64,000 bases of DNA from Salvelinus alpinus (taxonomy: Eukaryota; Chordata; Actinopteri; Salmoniformes; Salmonidae): NCBI RefSeq assembly GCF_045679555.1, contig NC_092115.1, forward strand, positions 36,712,728 to 36,776,727, written 5' to 3'. Made by a program: the position numbers and the translations under genes. Below are positions 1 through 11,197 of this stretch, one piece after another (position 1 is the first letter of the stretch; each line of letters opens with the position of its first letter). The notes under the pieces are model-generated. The model saw only the letters and a list, made by a program, of their open reading frames with translations, searched no databases and was not told the DNA's origin.

Positions 1-90
1 CATAAAAACACAAAATTAGCCATGGCAAAATGTGTAGAATTGCAGAAAAAAAGTTCTTGAAAAACTGCAACATTTTCTCTCCGCTCCATG
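1..90 (+). repeat. dispersed repeat fragment
   Basis: The segment with GGCAAAATGTGTAGAATTGCAG resembles one inside copa intron 7 (about 42,436-42,490, ATGGCAAATATGTAGAATTG). It precedes the LINE that starts at about 91. The family is not known to me. Confidence 0.4.
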
Positions 91-277
91 CAGGCTTCAA
101 CCAGGATCTCAGCGATCACTGCCTCATTGCCGGCGTCCGTGGTCAAACGACCACCCCTCATTACAGTCAAACACGCCCTAAAACACTTCAGCGAGCAGGC
201 CTTTCTAATCAACCTGGCCTGGGTATCCTGGAAAGATATTGACCTCATTCCGTCAGTAGAGGATGCCTGGTTATTCT

Positions 278-1328
278 TTAAAACCTCTTGGCGCACAGAT
301 CCCTTTAGCGGAATCATTTTCGTCAACATCCGCTGAATTGCAGAGTGCCAAATTCAAATTAAATTACTAAAAATATTAAGTTTTCATGAAATCACAAGTG
401 CAATATACCAAAACACAGCTTCGCTTGTTGTTAACCCACCTGGCGTGTCAGATTTTGAAAATAAGCTTTACAGCGAAAGCAAACCAAGCATTTGTGTGAG
501 GACATCGATCAGTAGACAAAACATTACAAACAGCTAGCAGCAAAGTAGCTTGGTCACGAAAGTCAGAAAAGCAATAAAATTAATCGCTTACCTTTGATGA
601 TCTTCAGATGTTTTCACTCATGAGACTCCCAGTTACACAATAAATGTTTGTTTTGTTCGATAAAGATTATTTTTATATCCAAAAACCTCCATTGGTTGGC
701 GCGTTTTGTTGAGTAATCCACAGGCTCGTGCAGGTCATGACGGGCAGACAAATTTCAAATTGTATCCGTAAAGTTCGTAGAAACATGTCAAATGTTTTTT
801 TATTTTATTTTTTACAATCAATCCTCGGGTTGTTTTTAACATAAATAATCGATAATATTTCAACCGAACGGTAAACTATTCAATACAAGCGAGAAAGAAA
901 ATGTCTAGCCACCACTGTCGCGCGCATGAACTAATCGAAGGACATCTGGCAGTCCACTGACGCGATGTGATAAATCTCTCTCATTTTTCAGAATAAAAGC
1001 TTGACACTATGTCTAAAGACTGTTCACACCCTGTGGAATCTGGTTGATATCCCTTTAAAATGGAGGAAAGGCAGGCAATGGAACAGGGATTTTTCAAAAT
1101 AAGAGGCACTTCCTGGTTGGATTTCCTCTTGTTTTCGCCTGCAAAATCAGTTCTGTTATACTCACAGACAATATTTTGACAGTTTTGGAAACTTTAGAGT
1201 GTTTTCTATCCTAATCTGCCAATTATATGCATATTCTAGCATCTGGGCTTGAGAAATAGGCTGTTTACTTTGGGAACGTTATTTTTCCAAACATAAAAAT
1301 ACTGCCCCCTAGCTTCAAGAGGTTTTAA
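278..1328 (-). mobile_element. TTAA-flanked non-autonomous DNA element (piggyBac-like)
   Basis: The element is bounded by TTAA at 278-281 and 1325-1328. Its 9-bp terminal inverted repeats are perfect: AACCTCTTG at 282-290 and CAAGAGGTT at 1316-1324. LINE coding sequence continues directly on both sides once one TTAA is removed, so this is a true insertion. TTAA duplication is the hallmark of piggyBac transposition; no transposase is encoded. Related copies in the opposite orientation are at 32,241 and 34,119. Confidence 0.75.
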
Positions 1329-1434
1329 AAGTGCTTTCCTCACCATCTTAAATAAGCATGCCCCATTCAATTTTTTTAAAACCAGGAACAGATATAGCCC
1401 TTGGTTCACTCCAGACCTAACTGCCCTTGACCAG

Positions 1435-2152
1435 TGTAACAGGGTTATATTGGTGATTCCCCTTGCCACTTTATTGTTAAACCAATGGGTTTTTGGTTTT
1501 GTCTTGCCTTCACCTACTCAACATGGCATCTTATTGGCTGGTTTGCATAGCTTGCTTACGAGGGAGGATGTTTCAGTTAGAATCGTCCCAGTGAACAAGC
1601 ACCAAACCTGCGGTAAGTTGTTGGTTGCAAAGCACTGTACGTCAAAAGTGATTTTTATACTCCCAAGTGATGATTTAAATGTGCAATCTATATCAATTTG
1701 TTTGTAAATGTTATTCGAACATCACACATAAGATGCAGCGTTTTTTGGTGAATATTTGTTGTGCATTTTGTTGTAGAGAATTCCAGCTAATACTAGCTAG
1801 CAACTTACTGTGTCTGGTGGGGGGGGTTATATATTTTGTACAGTGCGTGAGTGCAGAGTTGGATGGTGAGCCGTGCATTGCATGACGTGCAATTTTGTGC
1901 TGTTTCTATCAGGTACATTGTTCAAATTATTATATTGTATATTGTAATTGTTGTATTATTTTGGTAACTACATTGCCCAGTGAACAAGCCCCAAACCAGC
2001 GTGCGTGAGTGCAGAGTTGGATGGTGAGCCGTGCATTGCATGACGTGCAATTTTGTGCTGTTTCTATCAGAATAAAGCTCCATGACTGGTGCTACAAGTT
2101 GGAGTTTGTGTCGATGATTGATTGTACACAACGCAAGAAGAGTACTGTTACA
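1435..2152 (+). mobile_element. solo LTR (718 bp) in LINE A copy 1
   Basis: It starts TGTAACAG and ends CTGTTACA, with the 4-bp target duplication CCAG at 1431-1434 and 2153-2156. LINE coding sequence resumes cleanly after it. An AATAAA sits at 2,071-2,076, as expected near the R region. TG...CA ends plus a 4-bp duplication fit an LTR left by recombination of a retrotransposon. No internal region or genes are present. Confidence 0.75.
1843..2070 (+). repeat. 70-bp perfect direct repeat inside the solo LTR
   Basis: 1843-1912 and 2001-2070 are identical over 70 bp, 158 bp apart, beginning GTGCGTGAGTGCAGAG. A shorter copy pair (CAGTGAACAAGC-CCAAACC) at about 1,590 and 1,979 belongs to the same duplication zone. 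The second 70-mer runs straight into the AATAAA. Confidence 0.9.
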
Positions 2153-2474
2153 CCAGCACAAAAACATCCTGTGGCGTACTGCATTAGCATCGAATAGCCC
2201 CCGCGATATGCAACCTTTCAGGGAAGTTAGGAACCAATACACACAGGCAGTTAGGAAAGCAAAAGCTAGCTTTTTCAAACAGAAATTTGCATCCTGTAGC
2301 ACAAACTCCAAAAAGTTCTGTTACACTGTAAAGTCCATGGAGAATAAGAGCACCTCCTTCCAGCTGCCCACTGCACTGAGGCTAGGAAACACTGTCACCA
2401 CCGATAAATCCACGATAATCGAGAATTTCAATAAGCATTTTTCAACGGCTGGCCATGCTTGCTACCCCTACCCT

Positions 2475-2777
2475 ATTGCACAGTTCCCGCTCAGCCCAGT
2501 CAAAACTGTTCGCTGCTCTGGCACCCCAATGGTGGAACAAATTCCCTCACGACGCCAGGTCAGCGGAGTCAATCACCACCTTCCGGAGACACCTGAAACC
2601 CCACCTCTTTAAGGAATACCTAGGATAGGATAAAGTAATCCTTCTAACCCCCCCCCCCTTAAAAGAGTTAGATGCACTATTGTAAAGTGGTTGTTCCACT
2701 GGATATCATAAGGTGAATGCACCAATTTGTAAGTCGCTCTGGATAAGAGCGTCTGCTAAATGACTTAAATGTAAATG
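2475..2777 (+). mobile_element. 5'-truncated L2 LINE 3' end
   Basis: Codes for the tail of an L2-type reverse transcriptase (FAALAPQWWNKFPHDARS in broken frames, ending HLFKEYLG-stop) followed by the family's 3' UTR. It ends in the conserved GTCGCTCTGGATAAGAGCG stem-loop and CTGCTAAATGAC tail. It interrupts LINE A, with TACCC-like short repeats on each side (about 2,469 and 2,778). Confidence 0.75.
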
Positions 2778-4155
2778 TACCCCAGTCAACAGCTCTGCAT
2801 CCCCCACAGCAACTTGCCCAAGCCTCCCCCATTTCTCCTTCACCCAAATCCAGATAGCTGATGTTCTGAAAGAGCTGCAAAATCTGGACCCCTACAAATC
2901 AGCTGGGCAAGACCCACCGTACCTTCGCCGCTATGCAATCTTGTTTCCGAGCTGTTCATGGGTACACCTCAGCCATGCTCAATGTCCTAAACGATATCAT
3001 AACCGCCATCGACAAAAGACAATACTGTGCAGCCGTATCCATTGACCTGACCAAGGCTTTTGACTCTGTCAATCACCACATTCTTATCGGGAGACTCAAT
3101 AGCCTTGGTTTCTCAAATGACTGCCTCGCCTGGTTCACCAAATACTTCTCAGACAGAGTTCAGTGTGTCAAATCGGAGGGCCTGTTGTCCGGAACTCTGG
3201 CAGTCTCTATGGGGGTGCCACAGGGTTCAATTCTCGGGCCGACTCTTTTCTCTGTATACATCAATGATGTCGCTCTTGCAGCTGGTGATTCTCTGATCCA
3301 CCTCTACACAGACGACACCATTCTGTATACGTCTGGCCCTTCTTTGGACACTGTTAATTAACCTCCAGACGAGTTTCAATGCCATACAACTCTCCTTCCG
3401 TGGCCTCCCAACTGCTCTTAAATGCAAGTAAAACTAAATGCATGCTCTTCAACCGATCGCTGCCCTCACCTGCCCGCCTGCCTAGCATCACTACTCTGGA
3501 CGGCTCTGACTTAGAATATGTGGACAACTACAAATACCTAGGTGTCTGGTGAGACTGTAAACTTTCCTTCCAGACTCATATTAAGCATCTCCAATCCAAA
3601 ATTAAATCTAGAATCGGCTTCCTATTTTGCAAGAAAGCCTCCTTCACTCATGCTGCCAAACATACCCCCGTAAAACTGACTATCCTACCAATCCTTGACT
3701 TCGGCGATGTCATTTACAAAATAGCCTCCAACACTCTACTCAGCAAATTGGATGCAGTCTATCACAGTGCCATCTGTTTCGTCACCAAAGCCCCATTGAC
3801 TACCCAGCACTGCGACCTGTATGATCTCGTTGGCTGGCCCTCGCTTCATATTCGTCGCCAAACCCACTGGCTCCAGGTCATCTATAAGTCTTTGCTAGGT
3901 AAAGCCCTGCCTTATCTCAGCTCACTGGTCACCATAGCAGCACCCACCCGTAGCACGCGCTCCAGCAGGTATATTTCACTGGTCACCCCCAAAGCCAATT
4001 CCTCCTTTGGCCACCTTTCCTTCCAGTTCTTTGCTGCCAATGAGTGGAACGAATTGGAAAAATCACTGACGATGGAGACTCATATCTCCCTCACTAACTT
4101 TAGGCATCAGCTATCAGAGCAGCTTACAGATCAATGCATCTGTACATAACTGTTA

Positions 4156-4660
4156 TGGGATTTTTATGAATAATGACTAAATTATGTATACATTTAACCT
4201 ATAACTAAACAGAATACTACTATGTTACTGTGTGGATGTATGAATCTTATTATAATCATAATAATGAATATAATGTGTGTAGTGTTAGTCAAGAATTAGA
4301 ACAAGGACTTTCTGTTCCTTGTTAGAAACGAATGGAGCTATCGTCAGACTGGCTGGAATGCTGTGTTCCTTACAGGACATTCTGTCTCTACCCAGGGAGA
4401 GGAGAGACCTTGGGCTAGTAGTAGATTGTTTAACAGGTGGCAGACAATGTGGGAAGGCTTGTGAACTATATTGCCATTGTATCCGAGAGGAGGAAGGGCA
4501 TTTTAAAAACCTATGACGTCATTTTTATTATATAACCTGATGTAAATTGTACTATGATCAGAGCTCTCGAAAATAAACGCTACTGATTAATTATGAGACT
4601 GGTCTCTGTCCATTTTATGCAAATAAGTATTTTACAAATTCTTAGAAACGGACAGTGTTT
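4156..4660 (+). repeat. AT-rich LTR-like segment
   Basis: It begins TGTTATGGGA right where the LINE stops, contains AATAAA (about 4,572) and ends near ACGGACA. This could be an LTR, but no target duplication is visible and no homologous copy exists in the window. A run of about 16 G follows at about 4,689. Class uncertain. Confidence 0.3.
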
Positions 4661-4840
4661 TAATTGAACATATAGGAAATACTGGGAAGGGGGGGGGGGG
4701 GGGGCTAGAGATAGATGGTTTTGTCATCCATTAGATTTTAATTCATTTTGGAGTAGAATGTTCTTTTAAAAAGTCACTGGAAATGACACCCACATTCCTT
4801 CTACAAAGAAATCCAGTGTGTGTCATGCTATGTCACTCAC

Positions 4841-5535
4841 ACTGGCAGCCAATCTGATGTGTAGCATTGAGCAGTCGAACGCATGGTACAGTGTTATTCA
4901 GCTCCACATAAATCTTCTGCTCAACAGAGTTACAGCTCACATCTGAAAGACAAAAGAAAAATACAATTGAAGTGGCCAGTTTCTGTAGTCATGTATTCCC
5001 ATTCCCAAGACACCTAACCATATTGCTACACATCCAATGTGCTTTCATCCAGTCATCCTGAAGCCTATAATGCCTGTATAGCCACCCACTCACTGTTTGA
5101 CTTAAGATCACGAGTTACAGTAGCTATCAGTTTTACAATCGCGTTAACTAGCCAGCTGGCTAACCTAGCTAAGTGCATCTCATACGGAACTTCAACAAAC
5201 TAGCTACATAACGTTAATTGTGTTTGTCGAAGAGTGTAATGGGGTAAAAATATGACCTCACTGTCATCATTATCGTTGTAACTGGCTAGAATTTAGATGT
5301 AGCCTTGGGCTCTAAGCTAGCTACTATACCATTTACAGTAACGTTAGCTACGAGTTACAATGGAAATAGCCAATGCAATAGCCCAACAAAGAGGATAACT
5401 TGCTAAGCCAAACTAAAACGGTAATTATAGGTAACTGAACGTATGTAGCTAGTATTATAAACAAAGGGTAAACTTACTTTTGTAAAGCCAACAAATTAAG
5501 AATATTATAGCCCATTTCGACGATTTCAAACCCAT
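4841..5535 (-). CDS. ncstn: ncstn, nicastrin, coding exons 1-2 only (5' part of gene)
   Basis: Nicastrin is the large type I glycoprotein of gamma-secretase and helps select substrate. Exon 1 (5478-5535) starts at the ATG ending at 5,535 and encodes a signal peptide with a hydrophobic core ([19 protein letters not shown]), then donor GTAAGT. Exon 2 (4841-4942) follows a good acceptor and encodes [16 protein letters not shown], then [17 protein letters not shown], then donor GTGAGT. This matches the start of mature nicastrin (NSVERKIY..., [16 protein letters not shown] in human). Phases agree (1 nt + 2 nt). NAT and NNT are glycosylation sequons. Exon 3 is not found between 1 and 4,840, where intron 2 is filled by nested elements; it must lie left of the window unless the gene is truncated. 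The two exons are short (58 and 102 nt). Confidence 0.9.
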
Positions 5536-5602
5536 CTTCCTGGTTTCAGAAACAACGCTGTGAAACCATAGATATTAAAACCAAGAGATAGGACTACGTG
5601 GA

Positions 5603-5610
5603 TGACGTCA
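5603..5610. promoter_or_regulatory. CRE palindrome TGACGTCA upstream of ncstn
   Basis: A full consensus cAMP-response element lies 68 bp upstream of the ncstn ATG, on a non-repeat background. CREB/ATF proteins bind this octamer in general. Its position fits a proximal promoter element for ncstn, but activity is inferred. Confidence 0.55.
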
Positions 5611-5740
5611 GCGCTATGGGAACACTCCCAATGGCGCATGAAGCCGGAATTATTTTAATTTGAAGCGCTCCGTATAGTCTACCACCTTGTGGCATGAATG
5701 AGAATTGGAAGCTTGAGCAGAGAGTTTCTGTCTTTGCGTG

Positions 5741-6480
5741 TAGTCCTAAAACCCAGAAATCTGTGACCTGGTTCGCTCAGCCATATGGGAAAAATGAATG
5801 GTGAAAGAATAGGTTTTTAGAATAAACTCCGAAAATAAGGTCTGATGTTAACACAAGATTATCTCATAGAAGAAAACGTATAAGATATCCTAAAACTGTG
5901 TTTACCACACACCTTATTTTCGGCGTTTATCCAAAAAGTCATTAACTAACTCCACCATGTCGGTCAGAGTTAGTGCCTACAAAAAGACGCCATTACTATT
6001 TATTTCTATAGAGCACTCAGGCTTGTAGTCCTAAAAATAGGACATGATTTATGTCTGGTTCGTTCAGGCATTCCTATGGGGAAAATGTATGGGTAAAGAA
6101 TAGAGTTTTGGAATAAACAACGAAAATAAGGTCTGAGGTTAACACAGACTTATGAGATCTTATAAGTTTTGTTCTATGAGATAATGTCGTTCAGTTAACA
6201 TGACCTTTATGAATTATGAAGCCTTTTTATGCTTTCTAAATAACATAAATGGTTTTAAAAAATCACAGAAAGTGATGTTAGCTGATTAAGATTATCTGAT
6301 TAAACAAAACATATAAGATATCCTAAACCTGTGTTTACCACATACCTTATTTTCAGTGTTTATCAAAAAAAACTACAAAAACTCCATGAATTTTCCTATA
6401 GGCTTTGTTCATGGCGGAGTTAGTGCCTTCAAAAAGACACCATTACTATTGCTCTCTATGGCACATTTTTTTTTCTAAGG
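5741..6480 (+). repeat. fold-back repeat, two tandem units
   Basis: Unit 1 (about 5,741-6,025) and unit 2 (about 6,026-6,480) both start with a TAGTCCTAAAA-type end. Each carries arms that pair: AAATAAGGTCTGAGGTTAAC (unit 2, about 6,125) against GTGTTTACCACATACCTTAT (about 6,331). Unit 1 lacks the middle. A third copy lies at 21,085-21,440 in the opposite orientation. It looks like a non-coding MITE or fold-back family and lies just upstream of the ncstn promoter. Confidence 0.65.
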
Positions 6481-7029
6481 ATCATGATGAAATAGTTGTA
6501 ACTAGCAAAGGATGTCGTAATTCTCATCCTGCCTGAGAAAGTTAACCTTAATGTCTATGGGCGCGTTTGAGTGGTCAGCCGAAAGTAGCCGTCTGTAGAC
6601 GGATGCCGACGGAAGTCGACAAGTAAAGCTGGAGGAGGTACATATCCACCGACAGCTATTTCTAGGAAACGCGACAATGGCAGGCATGGCATTCACCTTT
6701 GTTATTGCCCATGAAGTGGATGCTATTGAAATGTAACTTCTACGCAAAGCAGAACATGATCAACATGGTCCAAGGAATTAATATCCTGATGATAAGAAAA
6801 TGAGATACCAGCCCAAGCTCTTTTTAACATTCACAAAACTTGTTTTGTATTTTTGTGATGGTTTTCTCAAAATATAACCAGGTAGTGAGTGCATTGGCTA
6901 CTAGAATGACAGAGGTGTTTTTGCAGCATATGGGATATGCTCGGTTGTTAGCCATTGAGCAGAAAGGAAGAAAGAACTCTCTAGGAAAAATACATGTGGA
7001 GTTGTATGTTTCCTGATTAACTGCTCATG
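6481..7029. other. no gene seen
   Basis: No exon, RNA gene or repeat that I can support. A short GC-rich stretch at about 6,560-6,660 (GTAGACGGATGCCGACGG) stands out from AT-rich surroundings. A frame from the ATG at about 6,677 ends after 19 codons. Confidence 0.5.
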
Positions 7030-9356
7030 TTGTGATTGTGGTAATGTACAGGAACTGAAGTCCTTTTGTTCTCCCGATCTGGAATACCTCACCCTCAAAT
7101 GCCGTCCGCATTACCACCCGAGTGAATTATCTTCGGTCATAGTCACTGCCATGGATATTCACCCCCAAGCCGACACCGCAACGGATCTCAAAGAACTACA
7201 CTGGACTTTGTGCAAATTGGAAACCGCATATCCTGAGGCCGCATTTATTGTATTTGGGGTCATTAATAAAGGAAATCTGAGGAAAATACTACCGAAGTTT
7301 TATCAACACATCTCCTGTGCTACTTGTTCATAGGGCACTTTTGACCATTGCTACTCCCCCTTCCGGGGCGGCTATAAGGCCCTCCCCTTCCCTCCCTTCG
7401 GAAAATCAGATCACGCCTCCATTCTGCTCCTCCCCGCCTATAAGCAGAAACGTATACAGGAAGTAACCGTGTTAAGGACTGTTCAACATTGGTCTGACCA
7501 ATCAGAATGTATACCTAAAGTTTGTTTTGATCATGCAGACTGGGATATGTTCCCGGTTGCCTCTGAGAGTAGTATTAACGTATACACTGACTCTGTGACT
7601 GAGTTCATCAGGAAGTGGATAGAGGATGTTGTTCCCACTGTGACGATTAGAACTTATCCAAACCAAAAAACATGGATAGATGGCAGCATTCGCACAAAAC
7701 TGAAAGCGTGAACTACCGCAGTTAACCACGGCAAGGTGACTGGGAACATGGATGAGTACATATAGTCCAGCTATTCCCTCCGTAAGGCAATCCAACAGGC
7801 AAAACGACAGTACAGGAACAAAGTGGAGTTGAAATTCAACAACTCAGACACGAGACGTATGTGGCAGGGACAACAGACAATCACAGATTATAAAGGGAAA
7901 GCAAGCCACGTTGCTGACACCGACGCCTTGCTCACAGACAAGCTAAACACCTTCTTCGCCTCCTTCAAGAAAAATACAGTGCCGCTGAAGCAGGCCACCG
8001 CCGCTCACGAGGACTGTAAAGCTCTCATTCTCCGTACATGTGCAAACCATCTGGCTGGAGTGTTTACGGACATATTCAATCTCTCCCTAGTCTGTTGTCC
8101 CTACTTTCTTCAAGATATCCACCATTGTTCCTGTACCCAAGAAAGCGAAGGTAACTGCACTAAATTACTATTGCTCTGTAGCACTCACTTCTGTCATAAT
8201 GAAGTGCTTTGAGAGTCTAGTTAAGGATCATATCACCTCCACCCTACCCAACACCCTAGACCAGGCCTGGGCAACTCCAGTCCTCGGGGGCCTGATTGTT
8301 GTCACACTTTTGACCCAGTCCCAGCTAACACACCTGAATCCAATAATCAACTAATCATGATCTTCAGTTAAAAATGCAATTAGTTTAAATCAGGTGTGTT
8401 TGCTATGGATGGGGGAAAAGTGTGACACCAATCAGGCCCCCGAGGACCATAATTGCCCAAACCTGCCCTAGACCCACTACAATTGGAGACTACAAATGGA
8501 GACATGATGGCGCCAACGGAGATGGCAGCATTGCGACTAGCTCTTAAGCAACTCTGCAGTATTTTGTTTGTTTATATACCTGCCACCCTAGACCTTCCTC
8601 AATTTGCTTACCGCCCCAATAGATCCACAGACGATGCAATCACCACCACACTGCACACTGCCCTGTACCATCTGGACAAGAGGAAAACCTATGTACGAAT
8701 GCTTAATATTGACTATAGCTCAGCATTCAACACCATAGTACCCTCTAAGCTCATCATCAAACTTAAGGCCCTGGGTCTGAACCCCACCCTGTGCAACTGG
8801 GTCCTGGACTTCCTGACGGGTCGCCCCCAGGTGGTGAAGGTAGGAAACAACACCCCCTCTTCGCTGATCCACAAGGGTACGTACTCAGCCCCTTCCTGTA
8901 CTCCCTGTTCACCCATGACTGCGTGGCCAAGCACGCCTCCAACTCAATCATCAAGTTTGCAGACGACACAACAGTAGTATGCTTGATTACCAACAACGAT
9001 GAGGTGAGGGCTCTGGGAGTGTGATGCCAGGAATATTACCTCTCACTCAATGTCAACAAATCTAAGGAGATGATCGTGGACTTCAGGAAACAGCAGAGGG
9101 AGCACCCCCCTATCCACATCGATGGGACCACAGTGGAGAAGGTGGAAAGCTTCAAGTTCCTTGGCGTACACATCACTGACAAACTGAAATGGTCCACCCA
9201 CACAGACGGTGTGATGAAGAAGGCGCAACAGCGCCTCTTCAATCTCAGGAGGCTAAAGAAATTTTGCTCAACACCTAAAACCCTCACAAACTTTTACAGA
9301 TGCACAATTGAGAACATCCTGTTGGGCTGTATCACCGCCTTGTATGGCAATTGATC
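7030..9356 (+). pseudogene. LINE family B, copy 1: broken ORF2
   Basis: Remnant of a second non-LTR retrotransposon. Endonuclease pieces (SPDLEYLTLKCRPHY, about 7,070) lead to a stop at 7,331. Later pieces include FGKSDHASILLLPAYKQK (about 7,400), the reverse-transcriptase core ([20 protein letters not shown] at about 8,600; FADDTTVV at about 8,955) and the C-terminal part (ESFKFLGVHITDKLKWSTHT, about 9,150). Many stops, frameshifts and deletions; a hAT MITE sits at 8,262-8,465. The 3' UTR continues from 9,357 and is split by later insertions. Confidence 0.85.
8262..8465. mobile_element. 204-bp hAT-type MITE with perfect 8-bp target duplication
   Basis: Ends are CAGGCCTGGGCAACTCCAG and the decayed complement ...TTGCCCAAACCTG. 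The long arms (CCTCGGGGGCCTGATTG / CAATCAGGCCCCCGAGG) pair. CCCTAGAC is duplicated at 8254-8261 and 8466-8473. An 8-bp duplication and CAG...CTG ends are typical of hAT. Non-coding. Confidence 0.88.
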
Positions 9357-9676
9357 ATCAATGACATCAACCACCCGAGCCACTGCCTGTTCACCCTGCT
9401 ATCATTCAGAAGGCGAGGTCAGTACAGGTGAATCAAAGCTGTAACCGAGAGACTGAGAAACAGCTTTTATCTCAAGCCCACCAGACTGCTAAACAGCGAT
9501 CACGAGCCTATCAGGGGCGGCTGCCTACAGACATAGACTAGGAATCACTGGCCACTTTTAGAAATGGATCACTAGCCACTTTAATAATGTTCCGTATCTA
9601 GCATTACTCATCTTCTATGTATAAACCACACTCCACACTATTCCACATGCACTCCACATGCATCCCCCATTTCATA
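9357..9676 (+). repeat. LINE B copy 1, C-terminal end and 3' UTR
   Basis: This continues the LINE after its last legible ORF2 stretch (CACCCTGCTATCATTCAGAAGG..., then ATAGACTAGGAATCACTGGCCAC). The same UTR resumes after the next element, at 10,885-11,195. Parts of it recur at 13,736-13,936, 15,573-15,608 and 18,436-18,605, between later insertions. Confidence 0.6.
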
Positions 9677-10882
<1,206 letters not shown>

Positions 10883-10884
10883 TA

Positions 10885-11195
10885 TGCACTGTATATACTG
10901 TATTGTGTTCTAGACTACACCACTGACTGTTAAACAGCCATCTCCAGCACATCAGAGGCTGCTGCCTGTAGACATAGATTAGGAATCACTAGCCACTTCA
11001 AGGAAATGAAACACTATACCACTTTAATAATGTCTCTGTATCTTGCATTACTCATATGTGTAAACTGTACTCTATACTATTCTACGGTATCTTAGTCACT
11101 TTAATTGTTTGTAAATATTGCATCACCCATCTCATATGTATATACTGTACTCTATACTATGCCACTGTATCTTAGTCCAATGCCGCTCTGACATA
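10885..11195 (+). repeat. LINE B 3' UTR, resumed
   Basis: Continues the UTR after the Sleeping Beauty-type insertion. Internal near-repeats of a TATACTGTACTCTATACTAT unit (about 11,065 and 11,140) are visible. Confidence 0.55.
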
Positions 11196-11197
11196 TA

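Larger units (their letters stand above)
91..4155 (+). pseudogene. LINE family A, copy 1: broken ORF2 with three insertions
   Basis: Non-LTR retrotransposon (CR1/L2/Rex-like) ORF2 remnant in ncstn intron 2. Surviving pieces: 91-277 (endonuclease end, DLSDHCLIAGVRG), 1329-1430, 2157-2474, 2778-2908 and about 2911-4155. The reverse-transcriptase core is legible at 2,933-3,361 (AAVSIDLTKAFDSVNHHIL, GVPQGSILGPTLFSVYIND). The catalytic box reads YTDD rather than YADD, so both aspartates remain. A stop at 3,359 and a deletion near 2,908 of about 250 bp (present in copy 2 at 17,294-17,545) make it dead. The C-terminal part (LVGWPSLHIRRQTHWLQVIY) runs to 4,149. The 3' UTR is missing. Confidence 0.85.

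Noticed and set aside
2118-2612. A 164-codon open frame
   Set aside because: It is LINE A coding sequence running into an inserted L2 fragment, not a gene.
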